NCBI GenBank assembly: GCA_038239195.1
Contig: JBBSEZ010000430.1
Coordinates: 1 to 8,384 of the forward strand
DNA length: 8,384 nt
Origin: JBBSEZ01 sp038239195
Lineage (GTDB): Bacteria; Planctomycetota; Planctomycetia; Gemmatales; Gemmataceae
Reading direction: 5' to 3'
Part shown: positions 1 to 6,132 of the stretch, in pieces
Position numbering within the stretch: the stretch's first letter is position 1
Layout of the letters: each line of letters starts with the position of its first letter
Made by a program: the position numbers and the translations under genes
The notes under the pieces: generated by a model
Database searches by the model: none
What the model saw: only the letters and a program-made list of their open reading frames with translations
What the model was told of the DNA's origin: nothing

Positions 1-211
1 GTGTGGTTATCGCGGGGTTGCGGGGCGGATGGTTGTGGGTGGGCGTCGCGGGCCCCCGCCCGTGGGCGCGCGCGCGCGGGCCGGCCGGCCGCCCCCCCCC
101 GCGGCCCCAGCGAACGCGGCTTGACCAGCCCGCCCGCTCGCCCTAAGATCACCAAATCATTCCCAAGCGAAGTATGGACGCGTGGAGCACGCGAGAAGTC
201 CCGGGGGCGTC
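1..211. other. 5' intergenic region, extremely GC-rich, no gene seen
   Basis: I see no credible gene here. Positions 1-60 are G-rich. Positions 66-78 are an alternating GC run, 79-91 a GGCC-repeat run, and 92-100 an uninterrupted run of nine C. Such tracts can form hairpins or Z-DNA and are prone to sequencing slippage. Base composition relaxes from about 121 onward, where a sigma70-like promoter and a 5' leader precede the first gene. An open frame covers the whole stretch from base 1, but its translation is Arg/Gly/Ala/Pro-rich and continues out of frame across the real gene, so it is not coding. Confidence 0.6.
121..149 (+). promoter_or_regulatory. Sigma70-like promoter for the plus-strand gene group
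   Basis: TTGACC at 121-126 matches the -35 consensus TTGACA in five of six bases. After exactly 17 bases, TAAGAT at 144-149 keeps the most conserved first, second and last bases of the -10 box. It lies where the sequence changes from extreme GC to more AT-rich, and about 60 bases before the first gene. Transcription would start near 156, giving a leader of about 55 bases. This rests on consensus matching only. Confidence 0.5.
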
Positions 212-215
212 ATGA
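174..215 (+). other. Possible 13-codon leader ORF overlapping the next start by ATGA
   Basis: An ATG at 174 opens a 13-codon frame (MDAWSTREVPGAS) whose TGA stop at 213-215 overlaps the ATG at 212 of the following gene in the classic ATGA arrangement. If the promoter at 121-149 is used, this is the first start codon on the transcript. It has no convincing ribosome binding site (GCGAAG lies just upstream), and the overlap could be chance. If translated, it could couple ribosome termination to initiation at 212. Confidence 0.2.
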
Positions 216-850
216 CGGTGCACAAAGGGGAAGGCAGCATCCTGGTCGAGAAGTTCGGGCAGGCCTACCAGGGCATCAAGCAAGGCCCCTCGCGCGGCAC
301 GCTCCTGCTGGTGGGCCTCGCCGCGCTCGTCGTCGTGCTGGTCGTCACCTGGCGCTACTTCTCGACCTCCTCGCGCAACGCCAACTCCGAGCGCTGGATG
401 CGCCTCGACGGCGCCGTCTTCCCCAGCCAGCTCGACGAGGCCATCAACGACAAGACCTTCAAGACGACCGCGCCGGGCCGCGTGGCCCGCTTCCGCGAGG
501 CCCGCCGCCTCCTCCACGAAGGCATCCGCGAGCTCGGCATGAAGTCGCCCCTCGCCTTCGAGCGCATTCGCAAAGCGACCGCTCTCTACGAGGAACTGGT
601 CAAGGAGCCGGCCCCGGCCCCGCAACTGGCGCAGGAGGCCCTGTGGTGCGCCGCCAAGGGCAACGAGTGTTTGGGCAACCTCGACACGGCGCGCGATCGG
701 TACAATAAGCTCATCAAGGACCACAAGGACAGCGCGCTGGCCAAGGACGCCGAGAAACAGTTGGACCGGCTCAAGAACGAGGACACCAAGAGCGAGCGCG
801 ACCGGCTCCTCAAGGAATACCACCCCCCCGAGGGGGCCTCGGGACAGTAG
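212..850 (+). CDS. Single-pass membrane protein with TPR-like C-terminal domain
   Basis: The 212-residue protein has a short N-terminal tail, one hydrophobic segment at about residues 29-48 (LLLVGLAALVVVLVVTWRYF) and a soluble, charged C-terminus. Residues about 136-185 look like a TPR helix pair: small residues at helix contacts, then GNLDTARDRYNKLIKDH, then a Lys/Glu-rich helix. This layout (short tail, anchor, TPR-like domain) resembles YfgM-type periplasmic chaperone or translocon accessory proteins, but I cannot claim orthology. There is no signal peptidase or lipoprotein motif, so it is probably an anchored protein with its C-terminus outside the cytoplasm. I chose ATG 212 because GGGGG lies at 203-207. 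An in-frame GTG at 182 would add ten residues but has a poorer upstream site. It is first in a same-strand group with the pseudouridine synthase 51 bases downstream. In E. coli, rluD also neighbours a TPR protein gene (bamD), but this protein lacks the lipobox of BamD. Confidence 0.8.
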   Translation: MTVHKGEGSILVEKFGQAYQGIKQGPSRGTLLLVGLAALVVVLVVTWRYFSTSSRNANSERWMRLDGAVFPSQLDEAINDKTFKTTAPGRVARFREARRLLHEGIRELGMKSPLAFERIRKATALYEELVKEPAPAPQLAQEALWCAAKGNECLGNLDTARDRYNKLIKDHKDSALAKDAEKQLDRLKNEDTKSERDRLLKEYHPPEGASGQ

Positions 851-901
851 CGCCTCTCCCACGGAACGGGGCGCCCCCACACCAGGAACCAGCGCCCACC
901 C

Positions 902-1927
902 ATGAACGACCTCATTCCCCTCGTGGCCGAAGCCCCTCCCCCCGACGCGAAGATCGTGGAGCACGTTGCCCGACTGCGCGTGGACGGGGTGCGCCTCGAT
1001 CAGTACCTCGTCAGCGTCTTCGCCGACTACAGCCGCGCGGTCGTCCAGCGCGTCATCGACGGAGGCGGAGTCTCCGTCAACGGCAAGGTGGCCAAGCCGA
1101 GCTACAAGGTGCGGCACGGCGACCAGATCCTGGTGCGCCCGCCCGAGGCGACGCACCCGCAGCCGGTGGCGGAGGACATTCCCCTCGACGTCCTCTACGA
1201 GGACGAACATCTCGCGATCGTGAACAAGCCGGCCGACATGGTGGTCCACCCCGCCAAGGGCCACTGGTCGGGCACGCTCGTCAACGCGCTGCGCTTCCGC
1301 TTTCCACAACTGAGCGGGCTCAACGGCGATTACCGGGCCGGGATCGTCCACCGACTCGACCGCGACACGAGCGGCGCCATCCTCGTCGCCAAGGAGGAGC
1401 AGACGCACCGCGACCTCAGCCTGATGTTCGAGTACCGCAAGGTGTTCAAGGAGTACGTCGCCTTGACCGCGGGCGTGCTCGACCGCGACAGCGATTACAT
1501 CGAGGGCAAGATCGGCCATCACCCGCACGACCGCGTCAAGATGACTATTGCCGACGACGAGGACGAGGACGGCAAGGACGCCTGTAGCTATTACGAGGTG
1601 ATCGAGCGCTTTCGAGGCTTCACCTACGTCCGCGTCCAGCCGCGCACGGGCCGCACCCACCAGATCCGCGTCCACCTGGCGAGCGTCGGCTGTCCGGTGC
1701 TGGCCGACAAGGTGTACAGCGGGCGCGACCGGCTGCACCTGTCGGACCTGGCCGGCCGGCGCGAAGAGGATGCCGAGGACGAGCTGCTGCTCTCGCGCCA
1801 GGCCCTGCACGCGCACCGGTTGCGGCTGCGTCACCCGCGGCGCGGTACCCTCCTGGAGGCCGAGGCGCCGTTGCCGGCCGAGTTTCAGCGCACGCTCGAA
1901 GCGCTGCGAAAGCATCGGCCGTCGTAG
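902..1927 (+). CDS. rluD: RluA/RluD-family 23S rRNA pseudouridine synthase
   Basis: The enzyme isomerises specific uridines to pseudouridine in RNA, acting in the cytoplasm on rRNA. Residues about 25-82 form an S4 RNA-binding domain (VRLDQYL, then SRAVVQRVIDGGGVSVNGK). The catalytic domain follows with NKPADMVVHPAKGH near residue 108. The signature HRLDRDTSG begins at His150, with Asp153 the expected catalytic aspartate, and RTGRTHQIRVHL runs from 248 to 259. S4 domain plus these motifs, at 341 residues, fits RluD (E. coli RluD modifies helix 69 of 23S rRNA). RluC is close, so the exact target is uncertain. An acidic stretch near residues 218-226 (DDEDEDGKD) interrupts the catalytic domain and is also common in relatives. 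There is no clear Shine-Dalgarno before ATG 902, since AGGA at 884-887 is 14 bases away. Translation may therefore be coupled to the gene 51 bases upstream. The last codons and the TAG stop lie inside a palindromic repeat starting at 1921. Confidence 0.93.
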   Translation: MNDLIPLVAEAPPPDAKIVEHVARLRVDGVRLDQYLVSVFADYSRAVVQRVIDGGGVSVNGKVAKPSYKVRHGDQILVRPPEATHPQPVAEDIPLDVLYEDEHLAIVNKPADMVVHPAKGHWSGTLVNALRFRFPQLSGLNGDYRAGIVHRLDRDTSGAILVAKEEQTHRDLSLMFEYRKVFKEYVALTAGVLDRDSDYIEGKIGHHPHDRVKMTIADDEDEDGKDACSYYEVIERFRGFTYVRVQPRTGRTHQIRVHLASVGCPVLADKVYSGRDRLHLSDLAGRREEDAEDELLLSRQALHAHRLRLRHPRRGTLLEAEAPLPAEFQRTLEALRKHRPS

Positions 1928-2002
1928 GACAGGCTTTCCCGCCTGAGAACGACCGTCGCGACAGAGGAATGCCCGGACAGGCTGGAAAGCCTGTCCCACG
2001 AC
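1921..2002. repeat. REP/BIME-like inverted repeat pair
   Basis: Two 25-base arms, 1921-1945 and 1978-2002, are inverted copies with 23 of 25 bases matching, separated by 32 bases. The core is GGACAGGCTTTCC. The right side is also a tight hairpin of its own: GGACAGGCT (1975-1983), loop GGAA, AGCCTGTCC (1988-1996), a perfect 9-bp stem capped by a GNRA-type tetraloop. The left arm has a weaker hairpin, CAGGC with GCCTG around a six-base loop. Two inverted palindromic units with a short spacer is the architecture of REP/BIME elements, which are usually mobilised or maintained by REP-associated tyrosine transposases. None is present here. I recall this core as common between genes in planctomycete genomes. 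The left arm overlaps the end of the pseudouridine synthase gene. Confidence 0.8.
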
Positions 2003-2020
2003 AAGCGTCGGGGACCATCC

Positions 2021-2713
2021 ATGAGCAAGCGCACCTCGCGAAAGCCCGACAAGCAGGCGATCACCGCGTCTCCGCCCTCTCCGGCGAGCAGCAGCGCCAT
2101 TCAGGCGCAACCGCCCGCGCCCAAGCTCCCCCTGCTCCCGGACGTGGCGAAAGGCATCGGCCCGTGGTGGGTTGCCGCGCTTCTCGTCCTGGGCATCGGC
2201 GTGCCGCTGGCGCTGGTGCTGGCCGTCGTCTGGGCCGACCGCGGGGATTCGCGAGCCGACGGCGGCCCGGAGCTCAAAAAGCTCGCGGGCAAGGAGCCTC
2301 GCAAGGAGTGGGTGCCGCAGAGCCAGGACGACCACCTGATCGACGCCTTCGCCCGGCTCCGCAACACCGATTCGCCCGACGCCTGGGCCCTGCTAGGCCT
2401 TGGCAAGACGGTGATGCTCCCCGACCGGCCGCTGAGAGAGGACGAGGAGCGCGTGTTGACCGCCGAGCTCCTCCTGCGGTCCGACGGGCTGCGCATCTTC
2501 GACGTCCGGCCCGGCGAGCCCGACGGCAACGGCGGGCAGGTGCAGCAACCGGGGCGCTACACCTTCATCACGCGCGGCAGCGCGTCCACCCCGCTCTACC
2601 AGGTTCTTCGGGGGAAGAAGGTCACCAATGCGCAGCGGCTCGTGACGGCCCCCGACGTCGTCGTCGAACTGCGGGACGGCAAGCTCCACGCCTTGCGCGC
2701 GCAACTTCACTGA
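2021..2713 (+). CDS. Single-pass membrane protein of unknown function
   Basis: I do not recognise a family. The 230-residue protein has a basic, Ser/Pro/Gln-rich disordered tail (about 1-45) and one hydrophobic segment at about 49-71 (WWVAALLVLGIGVPLALVLAVVW, in part). A soluble domain of about 155 residues follows. The basic tail suggests the N-terminus is inside and the globular part outside the cytoplasm. The soluble part has an acidic and basic helical region (about 84-150) and a likely beta-rich end (LRIFDVRPG, GRYTFITRG, VVVELRDGKLHALRAQLH). There are no cysteines and no obvious catalytic motif. ATG 2021 has GGGGA six bases upstream. It follows the pseudouridine synthase by 93 bases, most of them the palindromic repeat, and overlaps the convergent acetyltransferase gene by seven bases. 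Codon use matches its neighbours, with G or C at most third positions, which supports it being a real gene. Confidence 0.75.
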   Translation: MSKRTSRKPDKQAITASPPSPASSSAIQAQPPAPKLPLLPDVAKGIGPWWVAALLVLGIGVPLALVLAVVWADRGDSRADGGPELKKLAGKEPRKEWVPQSQDDHLIDAFARLRNTDSPDAWALLGLGKTVMLPDRPLREDEERVLTAELLLRSDGLRIFDVRPGEPDGNGGQVQQPGRYTFITRGSASTPLYQVLRGKKVTNAQRLVTAPDVVVELRDGKLHALRAQLH

Positions 2714-3270
2714 GGCCCCTGAGCGAGCGCCTGCATCGCTTCCCACTCCTCGCGCAGGATGCCCATCGAGACGGTGTCCCAGTAACGGCCATCGTAAAAG
2801 ACGTCCTGCCGCAGCCGGCCCTCGATGCGGAAGCCGACCTTTTCGTAGACGCGAATGGCGCGCGGGTTGTACTCGTAGACGTGCAGCCAGACGCGGTTGA
2901 GGTTGAGCACGTGGAAGGCGTAGCGCAGGATCAGCCGCGTCGCCTCGGTGCCGTGGCCCTTGCCCCACAGCGATTTGTCGCCGATGCTGATGCCGAAAAA
3001 GCAGTGCCGATGGCGCGGTTCGACGTCGTGCAGCCCCGCGGCGCCGATCAACCGGTCGTCGGCGCGCAGGGCGATGCCGAACGCCACGTCGTGCGGGCCC
3101 TGGTAGAGGGCGCGCAACCACTCCTCCTCGCGGGCGACGGTCATCGGGTAGTAGCGGCGCAGGAAGCGCGTGACCTCGCCGTCGTTGAACCAGGGGACGA
3201 GGGCCGGGGCGTCGGCGACTTCGAGAGGGCGCAGGTAGATCGTCGGGCCGATGAGAAAGGGGCAATGCAC
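2707..3270 (-). CDS. GNAT acetyltransferase, RimJ/RimL type
   Basis: The 187-residue protein is a single GNAT domain that transfers acetyl from acetyl-CoA to an amino group. The family signs are visible: an N-terminal strand IYLRPLEVADAPALVPWFND, then beta-4 FFGISIGDKSLWGKGHGTEA with the acetyl-CoA pyrophosphate loop GKGHG at about 103-107. The C-terminal NPRAIRVYEKVGFRIEGRLRQ (from residue 135), in which Asn135 and Tyr142 are the usual conserved positions, completes the set. This pattern is the RimJ/RimL and SpeG-like subgroup (ribosomal protein N-terminus or polyamine acetylation), but the substrate cannot be read from sequence. The start is GTG 3270, supported by a Shine-Dalgarno site at 3279-3283. 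It lies 79 bases after the membrane protein gene on the same strand and is probably co-transcribed. Its stop overlaps the end of the opposing gene by seven bases. Confidence 0.9.
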   Translation of the reverse strand: MHCPFLIGPTIYLRPLEVADAPALVPWFNDGEVTRFLRRYYPMTVAREEEWLRALYQGPHDVAFGIALRADDRLIGAAGLHDVEPRHRHCFFGISIGDKSLWGKGHGTEATRLILRYAFHVLNLNRVWLHVYEYNPRAIRVYEKVGFRIEGRLRQDVFYDGRYWDTVSMGILREEWEAMQALAQGPQ

Positions 3271-3278
3271 GGCGTTGG

Positions 3279-3283
3279 CCTCC
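3279..3283 (-). promoter_or_regulatory. Shine-Dalgarno site deciding a GTG start
   Basis: On the minus strand GGAGG at 3283-3279 stands eight bases before GTG 3270. No ATG nearby in frame is comparably placed, so this site fixes the acetyltransferase start at the GTG. Confidence 0.7.
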
Positions 3284-3349
3284 GAGAGGGCGCGGCCACC
3301 TCGGGGCGCCTGGCCGCTACCGTCCTCGACGCGGCAAGCCCCGGAAGGT

Positions 3350-4867
3350 TCACCGCCGGGCCACGAACACCCGGGCCACGTCGTCCTCGTAGACCAGTCG
3401 GAAGCGCTCGTCGCGCACCAGCAGCGACGCCAGGGGGGCGTCGGCCGGGGCGATCACCACCCCGGCCTTGGCGAGGTCGGCGTCTTTCTCCCAGCCCGGC
3501 GCGCCCGACCAGGTGCTGCCGAAGCGCTCGAGCCGCTCGTCGCCGTGGAGGTTCGTCCTCCCGTCGAGGGCCACCGGTAGGCGAGGCAGCGCCCAGATGA
3601 GGTAGCCGCCCCAGTTGAAGTCGTTGTAGAGCGGGCCCGGATAGCCGCGCTCCGTCACGATGGCCGCGGCGCGGACCGGATACTTGCCGGCCACCTTGCG
3701 GTCGAGGTTGTCGGCCGAGAGGTCGCGGGCCCACGCCGTCGCCGCGCCGACGAAAATCAGCCCCACGACGACCGCCGCGCAGCGCCGCCACGTCCAGGCG
3801 AAGCGCTCGCTGGCCGTCGCGATCGCTCCCGTCGTGGACAGGATGGCGAGAGCGGCGAGGACGAGGAACCAGAGGTCGCGACGAGCGCGGAAGGCGAAGA
3901 AAGCGGAAGCGACGAGCAGCAGCGCCTCGAACGTGGGGAGCTTGTGGCGCCGGCCGAGGAAGAACGCCGCCGTTCCCCCGAGGGCGAGCACGACCCAATC
4001 GGACGGCTCGCGGAACTCGAGCGCCCGGAGCTCGTTGACGAAGCGGAACGGGCCGGGCTGCGAGGCGTACTCCAGCACGACGCCGTAGAGCCGGGCGTGG
4101 TAGGGATTGACCAGGGTGGCCAGCGCGCAGACCGCCGTCAGCGCGACGAGGCGCCTCCACGAGCGCGAGCCGAGCTCCGTGGGCGTGCGCCCGAGGGCGC
4201 GGTCGAGGAGCGGAGCGGCGCAGGCGAGGGCGAGCAGGAAGAGGCCATAGACGAACTGAATGTGGATGTTGGCCCAGAGCACAAAGACGAGGGGAAGGGC
4301 CCACGTTAGCGCGGTCTTTCGTCCCGCGCGCAGGTCGAGGACCACGTCGAGGGTGAGGGTGGCGAAGAGGATGGTGAACAGCCAAGGCCGTTCGCTGAAG
4401 AGTGGGGCGAGGGCCAGCACGGCCGCGCCGGTCAGGCCGATGGCGACGAGGAAGCGCGGCTCGGGCCGGGCGACGAGGCGATGCACGGCGGCGACGACCG
4501 CGAGGGCCAGCACGGCGCGGTAGACGACGACGCCCGCCAGGCCGAACCGGGACCAGAGCGCGTAGACCAGCACCTCGTAGAGCCAACTGTATGCGAGCCA
4601 GGGCTGATCGGGGCGCGAGAACGGGTCGTGGTCGGGCACCGTTCCGTGCTCGACGACCCACTGCCCGACGCTCAGGTGCCACCAGACGTCGGGGTCGAGG
4701 ACGGGATCGGCCACGGGGCGCAGCGCGACGACGAGAGGGATGGCATAGAGGGCGATGAGCATCAGCGCCCGCAGCGCGATCGAACCGCTCACCGCGCCCG
4801 TGACCGGCGACGCGGTGTTTCGCAAGCCGCTGGGTGCGACGGGGGCAAGTGCGAGAGGTCCGATCAT
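3350..4867 (-). CDS. Polytopic membrane protein, GT-C glycosyltransferase-like
   Basis: The 505-residue protein has about ten hydrophobic segments (near 31-50, 100-128, 140-157, 162-178, 187-222, 240-253, 290-304, 314-326, 331-349 and 362-380), then a soluble C-terminal domain of about 120 residues. The first external loop carries DPDVWWHLSVGQWVVEHG (58-75) and DPFSRPDQPW (81-90). Later marks are WANIHIQFVYG (198-208), YNDFNWGGYLIW (414-425) and LDGRTNLHGDERL (434-446). I associate this combination with a large family of uncharacterised bacterial membrane proteins common in planctomycetes. Its acidic first loop and multi-span body resemble lipid-linked-sugar (GT-C) glycosyltransferases. No activity is proven, and the donor and acceptor are unknown. 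The start is ATG 4867, with GGAG at 4880-4877 nine bases upstream. The frame stays open far upstream through the acetate kinase region, but that extension is an Arg/Gly/Ala-rich antisense shadow. It probably forms a unit with the acetyltransferase 79 bases downstream. Confidence 0.82.
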   Translation of the reverse strand: MIGPLALAPVAPSGLRNTASPVTGAVSGSIALRALMLIALYAIPLVVALRPVADPVLDPDVWWHLSVGQWVVEHGTVPDHDPFSRPDQPWLAYSWLYEVLVYALWSRFGLAGVVVYRAVLALAVVAAVHRLVARPEPRFLVAIGLTGAAVLALAPLFSERPWLFTILFATLTLDVVLDLRAGRKTALTWALPLVFVLWANIHIQFVYGLFLLALACAAPLLDRALGRTPTELGSRSWRRLVALTAVCALATLVNPYHARLYGVVLEYASQPGPFRFVNELRALEFREPSDWVVLALGGTAAFFLGRRHKLPTFEALLLVASAFFAFRARRDLWFLVLAALAILSTTGAIATASERFAWTWRRCAAVVVGLIFVGAATAWARDLSADNLDRKVAGKYPVRAAAIVTERGYPGPLYNDFNWGGYLIWALPRLPVALDGRTNLHGDERLERFGSTWSGAPGWEKDADLAKAGVVIAPADAPLASLLVRDERFRLVYEDDVARVFVARR

Positions 4868-4962
4868 GGCCGGCGGCTCCGGGGGGCGGAAGAAGGCAGC
4901 GCCCAAGGATAGGTCACGCCGGAGCCGGGAGCAAAGAGGGGCGAGCGCGAGCGAAGGCAACG

Positions 4963-4995
4963 GTTCGGCCGCGGTCCTGCGAACCGCGACCGAAC
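4963..4995 (-). terminator. Strong stem-loop after acetate kinase, probable terminator
   Basis: GTTCGGCCGCGGT (4963-4975) and ACCGCGACCGAAC (4983-4995) pair into a 13-bp stem around a seven-base loop. In minus-strand RNA the only imperfection is one U-G wobble; in plus-strand RNA the same position is an A-C mismatch. This favours the minus strand as the functional one. The stem begins 15 bases after the acetate kinase stop. The sequence that follows (CGTTGCCTTCG) is not a real U tract, so it may act as an inefficient terminator, pause or RNA-stabilising hairpin. Confidence 0.5.
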
Positions 4996-5010
4996 GATTC
5001 GTCGTATTCG

Positions 5011-6120
5011 CTAACGCCCTTGGCTCGCCAACAGGGCCGCTTCGCGGGCGACCTGCTTCTCCTCGTCGGTGGGGACGACCCACACCTCCACCGCTCCTCT
5101 GCCGATGCGAACTTCGCCCGCGCTGGCGGTTTCGTTCAGGGCATCGTCCAGTTCCACGCCCAGACAGCCCAGCCCCTGGCAGATTTTGCCGCGCAGCAGG
5201 GTGGAGTGTTCGCCGATGCCGCCCGTGAACGCCAGCGCGTCCAACCCACCGAGCGCCGCCACGTAGGCGCCGACGTATTTGCGCACCCGATAGGCGAAGA
5301 CGTCGAGCGCCAGGCCCGCCCTTGCGTCGCCCGCGCGCGCCGCGCGTTCCAGTTCGCGAACGTCGGCGTGCCCGCCCAGGCCGAGCAGGCCGCTCTCGTG
5401 GTTGAGCAACTGCCCGACGCGCTCGGCGCTGAGGCCTTCCGAGGTCAGCAAGTGGAGCACCAGCCCCGCATCGACGTCGCCGCAGCGCGTGCCCATGACA
5501 AGGCCCTCGAGCGGGGTCAGCCCCATGCTCGTGTCCACGCTGCGTCCGTCGCGCACGGCGCACGTGCTGGCGCCGTTGCCCAGGTGGCAGACGATGAGGC
5601 GCGTACGCTCCGACCCGCGCCCCAGGAGCACCGTCAACCGACCCGCCACGTAGGCGTGCGAGATCCCGTGGAAGCCGTAGCGATGCAGGCCGCGCCCGCG
5701 CCCGAGCTCCAGCGGGATGGCGTAGAGGGCGGCCACGTCGGGAAGGGTGCGGTGAAAGGCCGTATCGAACACCGCCACGACGGGCACGCCCGGCAGCAGC
5801 CGTCCCGCCGCCTCGAGGACGGACGCCGCGACCGCATTGTGCAGCGGAGCAAGGCGCCCCAGGTCGCGGATGCCGGCCAGCACGTCCTCGGTCACGCGCG
5901 TCGGCGCCGAGAAGCGCTCCCCGCCGTGGACGACACGACAGCCGACAACGTGGACGCCCAGGGGAGCGCAGCGACGCAGCACGTCCTCGGCGGCGCGCGC
6001 GGTCGTCTCCCCGGCGACGTGATCGACGGTGGCCGAGGCCAGTACGCGCTCGCCCCCGGCCAGGTCGTACAGTTTGAACTTCAACGTCGCGCTGCCGGGG
6101 TTGAGCGCCAGGACGTGCAT
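5011..6120 (-). CDS. ackA: Acetate kinase
   Basis: AckA transfers phosphate between acetyl phosphate and ADP, giving acetate and ATP in the cytoplasm. The family pattern is complete. LNPGSATLKFKLYD at 6-19 includes the substrate-binding Asn7. CRVVHGGERF contains Arg62 (Arg91 in the Methanosarcina enzyme). VFDTAFHRTLP has the key Asp119 (Asp148). HRYGFHGISH contains His151 (His180). HLGNGAS is at 179-185, and MGTRCGDVDAG has Arg212 (Arg241). FTGGIGEHS is at 299-307 and PTDEEKQVARE at 350-360. At 369 residues it is about 30 shorter than the E. coli protein. The loss is mainly between residues 20 and 60, ahead of Arg62, and no catalytic position is lost. ATG 6120 has GGGAG seven bases upstream, and that site is the edge of the repeat at 6128-6262. 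Transketolase lies 148 bases upstream on the same strand. Phosphotransacetylase, the usual partner, is absent from the window. Confidence 0.95.
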   Translation of the reverse strand: MHVLALNPGSATLKFKLYDLAGGERVLASATVDHVAGETTARAAEDVLRRCAPLGVHVVGCRVVHGGERFSAPTRVTEDVLAGIRDLGRLAPLHNAVAASVLEAAGRLLPGVPVVAVFDTAFHRTLPDVAALYAIPLELGRGRGLHRYGFHGISHAYVAGRLTVLLGRGSERTRLIVCHLGNGASTCAVRDGRSVDTSMGLTPLEGLVMGTRCGDVDAGLVLHLLTSEGLSAERVGQLLNHESGLLGLGGHADVRELERAARAGDARAGLALDVFAYRVRKYVGAYVAALGGLDALAFTGGIGEHSTLLRGKICQGLGCLGVELDDALNETASAGEVRIGRGAVEVWVVPTDEEKQVAREAALLASQGR

Positions 6121-6127
6121 GGGGCCA

Positions 6128-6132
6128 CTCCC
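6128..6132 (-). promoter_or_regulatory. Acetate kinase ribosome binding site within the repeat arm
   Basis: GGGAG on the minus strand (6132-6128) lies seven bases before the acetate kinase ATG at 6120. It is also the outermost segment of the left repeat arm and is complementary to CTCCC at the far end of the right arm (6262-6258). Confidence 0.6.

Noticed and set aside
1..66. G-quadruplex in the G-rich opening
   Set aside because: The G runs of three or more are separated by at least one 11-base gap, so no canonical four-tract motif with loops of seven or fewer is met.
1..708. Plus-strand open frame from the first base
   Set aside because: The translation is Arg/Pro/Gly-rich and it overlaps the TPR-like protein gene in another frame, where a hydrophobic anchor and helical domain are plain.
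1921..2002. CRISPR array or toxin-antitoxin locus suggested by the repeats
   Set aside because: There are only two inverted arms, not three or more direct repeats with spacers, and no cas genes or small paired ORFs.
149..2335. Long minus-strand open frame of 728 codons opposite the plus-strand genes
   Set aside because: It lies antisense to the pseudouridine synthase and its neighbours, and its Val/Leu/Ala/Arg-rich translation has no recognisable domain. High GC content keeps such antisense frames open.
2693..2704. TTGCGCGCGCAA as a bidirectional terminator
   Set aside because: A 12-base palindrome with no loop and no U tract on either side is too small for a terminator, and it falls inside coding sequence.
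1969..3600. Plus-strand open frame of 543 codons crossing several genes
   Set aside because: It begins in the palindromic repeat, overlaps the unknown membrane protein gene in another frame, then runs antisense to the acetyltransferase and the membrane protein. It has no coherent domain.
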